Of a stretch of DNA of 64,000 nt, positions 23,581 through 31,364 are shown piece by piece (the stretch's first letter is position 1; every line of letters starts with the position of its first letter). The stretch is taken from the NCBI GenBank assembly GCA_947498595.1, contig CANMKX010000019.1, positions 21,731-85,730 on the forward strand, written 5' to 3'. This DNA is from an uncultured Aquimarina sp. (lineage in GTDB: Bacteria > Bacteroidota > Bacteroidia > Flavobacteriales > Flavobacteriaceae). The notes below the pieces were generated by a model. It ran no database searches, was not told the origin of the DNA, and was given only the letters and a program-made list of their open reading frames with translations. Both the position numbers and the translations under genes were made by a program.

Positions 23581-25944
23581 TTAATGCATTTTTCCAAATT
23601 TGATTCCTATAAAAAATGATCTTGGTGCATTAGGTCCATAGATATAATCTGAATCTCTTCCTGCTCCGATATCAAAATCATCTTGATAACTATTAAAAAG
23701 GTTTTTTACACCTCCAGAAAATGTTACTTGAAAATTTTCTGTAAAATCAACATGTGATTCTAATTTAATATTTAAATCAAAGAATGAATCTACTTCGTTT
23801 AGTTGTAAAAAACCTGTGTCGCTTACAACTCTAGGAACAGTCATTCCTCCAGTATACGTACCAGTAACATCTACATTAAACAATTCTCCTGGTATCCAAC
23901 TAGCATTGAAGTATCCATAAACATTAGGGTTACGTACAAATTCATCAACAGCGATATCTGTTTCTCCTGCTGTTATTCCATCAGTTTCAAACAATAATTG
24001 CGGCTCATCATATCTCGATTCTTGAATAGTTCCTCCTAATTGAAATTGCCATTTTTTTGATGGTGATACTCCTATTTCAATATTCGCTCCATATACTTTG
24101 GCTCCAGATCCATTACGTACTTCTTCTAATATAGATCCATTTGATAATGGAGCTCCAGTACTAACAATTGTAAACGGGTCTTCTAATGTTGTATAAAAAC
24201 TTTCAAATAAGAAATCTGTTTGCACTCTTTTAAAATTCTTCGAGTAATTCAGTGATGCTGTATATGCGTTAGAATATTCGGTTTCAAGGTTTTCTGATAA
24301 GATTACAAATTGAGGTTCTCCTCCTACTGATGATATATGTAAATCTTCATTAAATGCTTGTGGTGCTCTAAATCCTCTAGCATATCCACCTCTAAATTTC
24401 AATTCGTTTGTAAATTTATATGCAATAGTTAATCTAGGACTAAATGCTGATTGATTTATTGATACGTTTCTTGAAATATTCTCAACTCTATAGGCTCCAG
24501 ATACGTCTACATTATCAAAACGAGCTCCAATAAGTGTTGTAAATTTATCAGTTGGTTTCCATTCGTATTGTGCATAAGCTCCTATCGTATTTACACTTTG
24601 ATCAATTAATCTATTATACCCTAAAATTTCATCTTTGGTATCACTATAATTATATTCGACACCCGTTGTTAGTACATCTTCATTTTTAAAGTTTTTTGTG
24701 TATTGCGCTCCATTAACCCATGCCAAATCTTTTGTATTTCCAAAAGAGTTATTAGCCAAAATACTATCTTGAGCTGTACGGCCTCCACCTAAACCACCAT
24801 AATAACTTAATCTTTTGGTATACGATGCTGATGTATAAATAGCAAAAGCATTGGACAAATCTTTACTCTGAATTTCGTATTCTGCTCCTCCTAAAAATGT
24901 ATCATGATCTAATTGCTCAGTTATATCTGTAAACTGTGGAGACAATTCTAATCTATCTCCTCCTCTTCTAAATTCTTTTATAGCTGTAGCATTAAATGTT
25001 ACCTTACTTAAATCAGTCGGTTTTATATAAGCCTTTGCTCCAACAGTATTATTTGTCAGTTTTGTAATTTCAGAAAAACCATCCTCATTAGCATCAAAAC
25101 TATCTCTATTGCGGTATGTCCCAAACAATGTTATTCCACTATTAAGATCATCTGAAACTATTGATGCATTAAAGGTTAAATTTCTATCTGGTGTTTTTCC
25201 ATCTATAAATGTAAAATTAGAACCTATTTCCCAAGTATTTAAAACGGGATCTTTTGTAATTACATTTACAGTTCCTGCTATAGCGCTAGATCCAAAAAGA
25301 GCTGATCCTCCACTACGAACTACTTCTACACGTTCGATAATATTTGTTGGTATTTGTTCCAAACCATATACACCAACTAGCGATGTAAAAATAGCTCTAC
25401 TATTTACTAGCACTTGTGTATAAGCTCCATCAAGACCATTTAATCTAACTTGCGTAAATCCACAGTTTTGACAGTTAGTTTCTACACGCACTCCTGGCGA
25501 ATAATTTAATCCATCTGCCAAAGATATAGATTGTGTTGCTGTTAATAGTTTAGGACTTAATGTTGATACAACTACTGGTGCTTTTTTTCGATTAACTCTA
25601 TTACGTGTTGCGCTTACTACTACTTGATCTAGATTTAATCGATCTTCTAATAGATCAAAATCTTTTTTTATTGTTTGATTTTCTTTAATCTCTATTTTTT
25701 CTGAAATAGATTGATATCCCATTACGTCTATACTCAATAAATAAGTCCCAATTGGTAACTTTTCTAATTTATATACACCGTTTTCATCTGAAGTAACTCC
25801 TGTAGATAATTCTTTATTTTCAACTTTCACTGTCGTATAAGGTAAAGAAACTCCTTTTGCTGTAATTTCTCCTATTAATCTCCCTTCTTGACTATGTATT
25901 ATAAAAACATTTAATAACAACCCTAATAATAATATTGATCTCAT
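23581..25944 (-). CDS. TonB-dependent receptor with a single plug CxxC
   Basis: A 787-residue outer-membrane receptor. Signal peptide about 1-19; carboxypeptidase-like regulatory domain about 20-100 (GVTSDENGVYKLEKLPIGTY, LDQVVVSATRNRVNRKKAPV as a TonB-box-like segment); plug about 115-235 with ETNCQNCGFTQVRLNGLDGA and RVEVVRSGGSALFGSSAIAG; then a 22-strand-type barrel ending IYGPNAPRSFFIGIKFGK. The only two cysteines in the whole protein are C158 and C161 of the CQNC motif in the plug. Co-transcribed with the thioredoxin-fold gene downstream, from a strong promoter. Substrate not determined; ferric siderophore or a metal is plausible. Confidence 0.92.
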   Translation of the reverse strand: MRSILLLGLLLNVFIIHSQEGRLIGEITAKGVSLPYTTVKVENKELSTGVTSDENGVYKLEKLPIGTYLLSIDVMGYQSISEKIEIKENQTIKKDFDLLEDRLNLDQVVVSATRNRVNRKKAPVVVSTLSPKLLTATQSISLADGLNYSPGVRVETNCQNCGFTQVRLNGLDGAYTQVLVNSRAIFTSLVGVYGLEQIPTNIIERVEVVRSGGSALFGSSAIAGTVNVITKDPVLNTWEIGSNFTFIDGKTPDRNLTFNASIVSDDLNSGITLFGTYRNRDSFDANEDGFSEITKLTNNTVGAKAYIKPTDLSKVTFNATAIKEFRRGGDRLELSPQFTDITEQLDHDTFLGGAEYEIQSKDLSNAFAIYTSASYTKRLSYYGGLGGGRTAQDSILANNSFGNTKDLAWVNGAQYTKNFKNEDVLTTGVEYNYSDTKDEILGYNRLIDQSVNTIGAYAQYEWKPTDKFTTLIGARFDNVDVSGAYRVENISRNVSINQSAFSPRLTIAYKFTNELKFRGGYARGFRAPQAFNEDLHISSVGGEPQFVILSENLETEYSNAYTASLNYSKNFKRVQTDFLFESFYTTLEDPFTIVSTGAPLSNGSILEEVRNGSGAKVYGANIEIGVSPSKKWQFQLGGTIQESRYDEPQLLFETDGITAGETDIAVDEFVRNPNVYGYFNASWIPGELFNVDVTGTYTGGMTVPRVVSDTGFLQLNEVDSFFDLNIKLESHVDFTENFQVTFSGGVKNLFNSYQDDFDIGAGRDSDYIYGPNAPRSFFIGIKFGKMH

Positions 25945-25967
25945 TTTATTCTTTATATTAGAAGGTG

Positions 25968-25997
25968 CAAATATAAAAAGTAAGCCAAGACTAACAA
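25968..25997 (-). promoter_or_regulatory. Promoter of the TonB receptor-thioredoxin operon
   Basis: Minus strand TTG (25995-25997), 19 nt, TATATTTG (25968-25975), identical in layout to the ffs promoter. Leader about 17 nt before the ATG at 25944. I see no Fur-like palindrome beside it. Confidence 0.8.
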
Positions 25998-26100
25998 ATA
26001 TTTTTAACTAAAACAAAAACTACACAAAAAACTAATAATCAACTAGGTTTATATTCCGTAAGCTATTAGTTTTTTTATAAATCATATTTAATCCATAAAA

Positions 26101-26140
26101 AAATGCTATATTAAATCATTAGAAGATAAATATAGCATTT
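26101..26140 (-). terminator. Terminator of the threonine aldolase gene
   Basis: AAATGCTATATT (26101-26112) and AATATAGCATTT (26129-26140), a perfect 12-bp stem with a 16-nt loop, preceded by an A-run on the plus strand (T-run for the leftward transcript). Confidence 0.7.
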
Positions 26141-26167
26141 GATATTTTTACTATGAATAATGTTATT

Positions 26168-27184
26168 TTATTCTATTTCTTTAAGTTTGTTTAAAAGCTT
26201 TTCATGCATTTCATCTGTATAATCAAGATGAGTAACAAAGCGTAATTTCCCTTGTCCCATTCCATAAAAATGAATATCCTTTTCAGCCATTGAAGCAATA
26301 AATTCTGCTTCGTTTTTATTAATAGAAAAAATAACAATATTTGTATCAATCGGCTCAACACTGGTAACGTATTCAAGCTTTGTCAACACTTTTCCTATTT
26401 CTTTAGCTTTCTTATGATCTTTTTCTAATCGTAAGAAATGATGATCAAGAGCATATATTCCTGCAGCAGCCATATATCCTACCTGACGCATACCACCTCC
26501 AAGAACTTTTCTAACACGAATCGCTTTTTCCATTAACTTTTCATCGCCAATTAAAACAGATCCCATAGGAGCACCTAAACCTTTACTAAGACAAACAGAT
26601 ATAGTATCAAACTGTTCTCCATATTGTAATGCTGTTTCATTTTTGGCTATTAGAGCATTCCATAACCTGGCTCCATCTAAATGAAATCCTAAATTATGAT
26701 TTTCACAAACAGTTTTAATTTTTTTAATTTCTTCAAAATCGTAGCATGCTCCTCCTCCTTTATTTGTTGTATTTTCTAAGCAAACCAAACTAGTTAATGG
26801 ACTATGATAAAAATCTGGTGGATTAATAGAAGCCAATACTTGATCTGCAGTTATCATACCTCTATCTCCTTGTATTAACTTACAAGACACTCCGCTATTA
26901 AAAGAAACACCTCCTCCTTCATAATTAAAGACATGTGCATATTGATCAGCTATTAATTGTTCGCCAGGTTGTGTATGTAATTTTATAGCTGCTTGATTAG
27001 CCATACTACCAGAAGGAAAAAATAAAGCTTGTTCTTTTCCAAACATCGCAGCTATTTTAGTTTCTAATGCATTAACTGATGGATCTTCTTTATATACATC
27101 ATCTCCTACTTCTGCTTGCATCATTGCTTCTAACATTTCTGTCGTAGGCTTTGTAATAGTGTCGCTTCTTAAATCTATTTTCAA
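26168..27184 (-). CDS. Low-specificity L-threonine aldolase
   Basis: A 338-residue PLP enzyme of fold type I. Signatures: MKIDLRSDTITKPTTEMLEA, EVGDDVYKEDPSVNALE, LFFPSGSMANQAAI, LENTTNKGGGACYDF, FHLDGARLWNA and the PLP lysine in SVCLSKGLGAPMGSVLIGD. It cleaves L-threonine or allo-threonine to glycine and acetaldehyde. Normal length for bacterial LtaE/GLY1 proteins. Single gene, cytosolic. Confidence 0.94.
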   Translation of the reverse strand: MKIDLRSDTITKPTTEMLEAMMQAEVGDDVYKEDPSVNALETKIAAMFGKEQALFFPSGSMANQAAIKLHTQPGEQLIADQYAHVFNYEGGGVSFNSGVSCKLIQGDRGMITADQVLASINPPDFYHSPLTSLVCLENTTNKGGGACYDFEEIKKIKTVCENHNLGFHLDGARLWNALIAKNETALQYGEQFDTISVCLSKGLGAPMGSVLIGDEKLMEKAIRVRKVLGGGMRQVGYMAAAGIYALDHHFLRLEKDHKKAKEIGKVLTKLEYVTSVEPIDTNIVIFSINKNEAEFIASMAEKDIHFYGMGQGKLRFVTHLDYTDEMHEKLLNKLKEIE

Positions 27185-27302
27185 ACTAATTATTTTTTAA
27201 TCAAAATTTAAACTATTAAAGTAATTTAAAATGATGTATCTGTCAATAATTTTAACTTTTATAATATATCTCTATCAAATTATTAAAAATACAATCATCA
27301 TT

Positions 27303-29723
27303 CTATTCATAAACCCCACATCCAATACTTCCTATTGGAGATCCATCTGGAATACTCGGTGGTAAATTTCTTTTTATACTAGAAGGTTTTTCTTTAAATT
27401 CTTTTATCTTAAAGATATAATGCGTTTTATACATTTTTTCTGTGTCTTCTCCTCTATTTTTCTCTAACCAAATTAACAATTCTTCTAACTTATATGCAGC
27501 AATAGCATTTACTTGTTCGTAAGATTTATCATTAATTGCTAATTGAATAAGATGATTCAATATTCTAGTATTGATGGTATACTGGATTTCATTTAAATAA
27601 GAATTTTTGTATTTCTTCTTAAAACTATTATCAATCAGTTTATCTATTATGGTACTCAAATCTAATTGTTGTTGATCTAGACTTTTTTGTTGTACTAATC
27701 TTGAAGAGCGCTCTGGATGTAATAACAAGCTTAATGTCATATCACTTGCTGTTGCGGCCACACTTAATGCATCAAACCCAATTCCTGTTTTTCCTTTAAA
27801 CGATTCTCTAGTTCTCCAATATCCAAAAGCTCTAGGAGGAAATAATTTTAATTTTTCTTGAGGAATTGCTAATACTTCTGGTGTTAATGTTTTTAATATA
27901 GCTTTTAATGCCTCTTTTTGTTCTTTTGGTGATACAGCTTCAACAACTCTTTGATTGCCATTTTTTACTGCATAATTATAATCCAATCCGCCTATTAATT
28001 TTACTGCTGCCTCAGTTTGATATCTATGAAAAAAGTAAAGTGGAACAAACACATCTTCTAATACTGAATATGGTTCATTAGTTCTAATATTGTCAACTGA
28101 AAAATCACGAATTGCTTTATTTCTAACATTTAATAATCGCTCTAATTCTTGACTTGCATTACTTCCATTATCCCACAAATGAGCTAAAGCATGCGCTCCT
28201 CCTTTTGGTCTCGCATCACTATCTGTTATAAATCGTAATCCTTTTTGATATGCACTCGCTAAAATTTTATTTAGTTCTTGTTTTTCATCTTGTCCTTTAT
28301 CAAATTCTGAATAACTGTAGGCAACTGTAACTTTATCCCATGCACCTATTTTATCATCATAGGCATCTGATAAATCAATTTCATTATTTATCAACTTTAT
28401 TAAAGGGTGTGGGTAATCCATTACAGATGCTCGATCATGAGTACTTGCAGCAAAATTATGAGCAAATCCAATAGTATGTCCTACTTCATGAGCTGATAAT
28501 TGTCTTATTCTTGCTAAAGCCATTTCTAACATTGGCTTATAATTCTCATCATTTTTAGCAAAAGGTTTATTTAGCAATGCTTGAGCTATTAAAAAATCTT
28601 GGCGAATTCTAAGGCTTCCTAAACTTACATGTCCCTTAAGAATTTCACCTGTTCTAGGGTCAATTACACTTGCTCCATAACTCCATCCTCTAGTTGAACG
28701 ATGTACCCATTGAATTACATTGTATCGTAAATCCATAGGGTCTGCATCTGTTGGTAACATCTTAATTTGAAAAGCATCTTTGTATCCTATTGCTTCATAT
28801 GCTTGATTCCACCAACTAGCTCCTTCTAATAAAGCAGAACGTATTGGCTCTGGTGTTCCTGGATCTAGATAGTAAATAATAGGCTCTTTAGCTACACTTA
28901 TAGGCGAATTGGGGTCTTTTTTTTCTAATCTATGTCTAGTTATATATTTTTTAACAATAGGTTCTTGTACGGGTGTTGCATAATCTAAATAAGAAATATG
29001 TATTGCTCCGCTTCTGGGATCAAATTCACGCTTTTTGTATCCATCGTCTGGTAATTCTACAAATGAGTGGTGTGTTGTTACTGTCACTAATTTAGAATTA
29101 GGCGCTACTGATCTTATATGTTGACCAGTTGGTGTTCCTTTAAAAGTTAATAATGCTTCAAATTCTACATTTTTAGGAAATGCTTTGGTTCTTTCCATAC
29201 TTAAAGCACTCTTTAATTTATCAATACTATAATTTCCTTCTTTCTTTCTTTTTAATCGATCCGCCACACCATGAGCATCTTGCATTAAAAAAGGTGTAAT
29301 ATCAATGATATAATTACCATTGTTTTCTTCCTCTATTTTAAAACCAAATAAAACTGATTTAGCAAAAGCTTGTTCAATACTTTTTTTCTCCAAATCATTT
29401 GTTGTTATAGCTCTATATTCTTGATTGGGTTGTATTAATAATAGTTTATTTCCTGTTTTTATAAATTTAACAATGACACCATCCCCTATTTGTCCTCGAT
29501 CTAATCCTATATCATTCGATCCTAATCCACTAGCTAAAGAATAGACATATAAAAATTCTGTATTTAATTTATCTACTTCTAAGTAAATTTTATCCTTCTC
29601 AGCTTCATAATGGAAATTAAAATAACCTTGTTGGGTTGCTAAATTCTTCTTTTGTTGTAAAAACTGTGCATTGACAGTATGACTTACAACTCCTATCCAT
29701 AATAAGAGTAGTATTTTTTTCAT
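27303..29723 (-). CDS. Exported zinc metalloprotease with DUF5118-DUF5117-DUF4953 architecture
   Basis: An 806-residue exported protein with signal MKKILLLLWIGVVSHTVNAQ. The N-terminal DUF5118-like segment is short; DUF5117 spans about 75-285 (EKDKIYLEVDKLNTEFLYVY, PVQEPIVKKYITRHRLEKKD); the DUF4953 metallopeptidase domain covers about 300-620 with the zinc motif in SAHEVGHTIGFAHNFAAS near residue 414, followed by SVMDYPHP. That is the metzincin HExxHxxGxxH form with a Met-turn region. The family is widespread in Bacteroidota, and its substrates are unknown. No T9SS sorting domain is seen, so periplasmic or outer-membrane location is likely. Confidence 0.9.
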   Translation of the reverse strand: MKKILLLLWIGVVSHTVNAQFLQQKKNLATQQGYFNFHYEAEKDKIYLEVDKLNTEFLYVYSLASGLGSNDIGLDRGQIGDGVIVKFIKTGNKLLLIQPNQEYRAITTNDLEKKSIEQAFAKSVLFGFKIEEENNGNYIIDITPFLMQDAHGVADRLKRKKEGNYSIDKLKSALSMERTKAFPKNVEFEALLTFKGTPTGQHIRSVAPNSKLVTVTTHHSFVELPDDGYKKREFDPRSGAIHISYLDYATPVQEPIVKKYITRHRLEKKDPNSPISVAKEPIIYYLDPGTPEPIRSALLEGASWWNQAYEAIGYKDAFQIKMLPTDADPMDLRYNVIQWVHRSTRGWSYGASVIDPRTGEILKGHVSLGSLRIRQDFLIAQALLNKPFAKNDENYKPMLEMALARIRQLSAHEVGHTIGFAHNFAASTHDRASVMDYPHPLIKLINNEIDLSDAYDDKIGAWDKVTVAYSYSEFDKGQDEKQELNKILASAYQKGLRFITDSDARPKGGAHALAHLWDNGSNASQELERLLNVRNKAIRDFSVDNIRTNEPYSVLEDVFVPLYFFHRYQTEAAVKLIGGLDYNYAVKNGNQRVVEAVSPKEQKEALKAILKTLTPEVLAIPQEKLKLFPPRAFGYWRTRESFKGKTGIGFDALSVAATASDMTLSLLLHPERSSRLVQQKSLDQQQLDLSTIIDKLIDNSFKKKYKNSYLNEIQYTINTRILNHLIQLAINDKSYEQVNAIAAYKLEELLIWLEKNRGEDTEKMYKTHYIFKIKEFKEKPSSIKRNLPPSIPDGSPIGSIGCGVYE

Positions 29724-29864
29724 TATTGAGTTGTTTAATTAATTTCGTAATAGCTTCTAAAAACTACTGTTAGAAATACATATGCTTTAAAACTATAAAA
29801 TAATCTATAATTTATTTCCTACTGAATTGTTAAATCCTATTTTTGTCAAAAACAATTTAGATTT

Positions 29865-30963
29865 ATGATTAATACAGATATATTAAATGATCTGAGAAAG
29901 CGCCTGGATGCGTTAAGGAGGTATCTTTGACATTGATGCCAAGCTTATAGAAATTACTAACGAAGAAGAAAAAACATTTGCTCCAGATTTTTGGAACAAT
30001 GCAAAAAAAGCAGAAGAAATTCTTAAAGAGCTAAATGCTCAAAAAAAATGGGTTTCTGATTATGAAAAAGGAGTTACATCTCTAGATGATCTTGAGGTAC
30101 TCTGTGAGTTTCATAAAGAAGGAGATGCTACCAATGAAGAAGTAGAAACTTTGTATAACACAACATTAGAAGGAATTGAAAATCTAGAATTCAAGAATAT
30201 GTTGAGTGAAGAAGGTGATCGACTCAGTGCTGTTTTACAAATTACTGCTGGTGCAGGTGGAACAGAAAGTTGTGATTGGGCTGCTATGTTAATGCGTATG
30301 TATTTAATGTGGTCAGAAAAGCAAGGTTTCAAGATTAAAGAATTAAATTATCAAGCTGGAGATGTAGCTGGAGTTAAAACCGTTACTCTTGAAATTGAAG
30401 GCGAATATGCTTTTGGGTGGTTAAAAGGTGAAAATGGAGTACATCGATTAGTTCGAATTTCTCCGTTTGATAGTAACGCCAAGCGTCATACTTCGTTTGC
30501 TTCTGTATATGTATATCCTCTTGCAGATGATAGTATTGAAATAGCTATTAGTCCCGCTGATTATGAAATTATCACTTCTAGATCTAGTGGTGCTGGTGGA
30601 CAGAACGTAAATAAAGTAGAAACCAAAGTTCAATTAACGCATTTCCCTACCGGGATTCAAATTTCTTGTTCTGATTCTAGATCACAGCATGACAATCGCG
30701 AAAAAGCTTTACAGATGCTGAAATCTCAGTTATACGAACTAGAATTAAAAAAGCAACAAGAACAGCGTAATGAAATTGAAGCTTCAAAAATGAAAATTGA
30801 ATGGGGTTCTCAAATTCGTAATTACGTAATGCATCCTTATAAATTGGTAAAAGATGTTCGTACCGCTGAAGAAACAGGGAATGTAGATGCTGTAATGGAT
30901 GGTAATATCAGTCCTTTCTTAAAAGCATTTTTAATGATGATGGGACAAAAAACAGAAGATTAA
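29865..30963 (+). CDS. prfB: Peptide chain release factor 2, with programmed +1 frameshift
   Basis: Joined reading 29865-29927 plus 29929-30963 gives 365 residues, the same length as E. coli RF2. The first 21 codons ([20 protein letters not shown] then L) end at an in-frame TGA (29928-29930); skipping one T continues as [11 protein letters not shown]2 signatures are the SPF anticodon-like tripeptide ([12 protein letters not shown]), the GGQ loop ([15 protein letters not shown]), and the downstream [13 protein letters not shown]2 reads UGA and UAA. The UGA in its own gene gives autoregulation by RF2 level. A possible -7 box TATTTTTG is at 29838-29845. Followed 16 bp later by arsC. Confidence 0.96.
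29916..29931 (+). promoter_or_regulatory. Programmed frameshift signal in prfB
   Basis: Shine-Dalgarno-like AGGAGG (29916-29921), 3-nt spacer TAT, slippery codon CTT (29925-29927), then TGA followed by C (29928-29931). This is the canonical prfB recoding cassette with the standard spacing. Confidence 0.95.
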
Positions 30964-30979
30964 TTACAAAAAAAAGATC

Positions 30980-31321
30980 ATGATGGTTATATATCACAAT
31001 CCCAGATGTAGTAAATCAAGACAATGTTTAGCTATTCTAGAAGAAAAAAACACTGATCTTGAAATTGTAAAATATTTAGAAACTCCTTTAACAACTGATA
31101 AGTTAAAAGAAATAATAAGTTTGCTAAAAATCAAACCTATTGAACTTGTTCGTAAAGGTGAAAAAATATGGAAAGAGCAGTTTAAACATCTTGAGTTTAC
31201 TGATGATGAATTGATTGATATTATGTGCGAATATCCAAAGTTAATTGAACGTCCTATAGTCATTAACAATAATAAGGCTATTATTGGTCGTCCTCCGGAA
31301 AAAGTATTAGATATTATTTAA
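30980..31321 (+). CDS. arsC: ArsC-family arsenate reductase (glutaredoxin type)
   Basis: A 113-residue protein of the ArsC/Spx family with the catalytic-Cys motif HNPRCSKSRQC (nucleophile Cys at residue 10), VKYLETPLT, IRKGE-like ELVRKGEKIW, and IGRPPEKVLDII at the C-terminus, the residues expected in glutaredoxin-coupled arsenate reductases. Spx-type regulatory function is the alternative, but NPRCSKSR and RPP support ArsC. It starts with ATGATG; the first is used. Sixteen bp after prfB, so probably co-transcribed. No arsenic operon partners are nearby. Confidence 0.85.
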   Translation: MMVIYHNPRCSKSRQCLAILEEKNTDLEIVKYLETPLTTDKLKEIISLLKIKPIELVRKGEKIWKEQFKHLEFTDDELIDIMCEYPKLIERPIVINNNKAIIGRPPEKVLDII

Positions 31322-31364
31322 AAAAAAGAGATCAGTTTGATTAATCAAACTGATCTCTTTTTTT
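31321..31364. terminator. 44-bp perfect palindromic terminator
   Basis: Positions 31321-31342 and 31343-31364 are exact reverse complements (22 bp, no loop beyond the central TTAA), with A7 and T7 at the ends. It begins at the last base of the arsC stop codon, and the stop of the convergent DUF4157 gene (31363-31365) overlaps its right arm. Confidence 0.9.
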
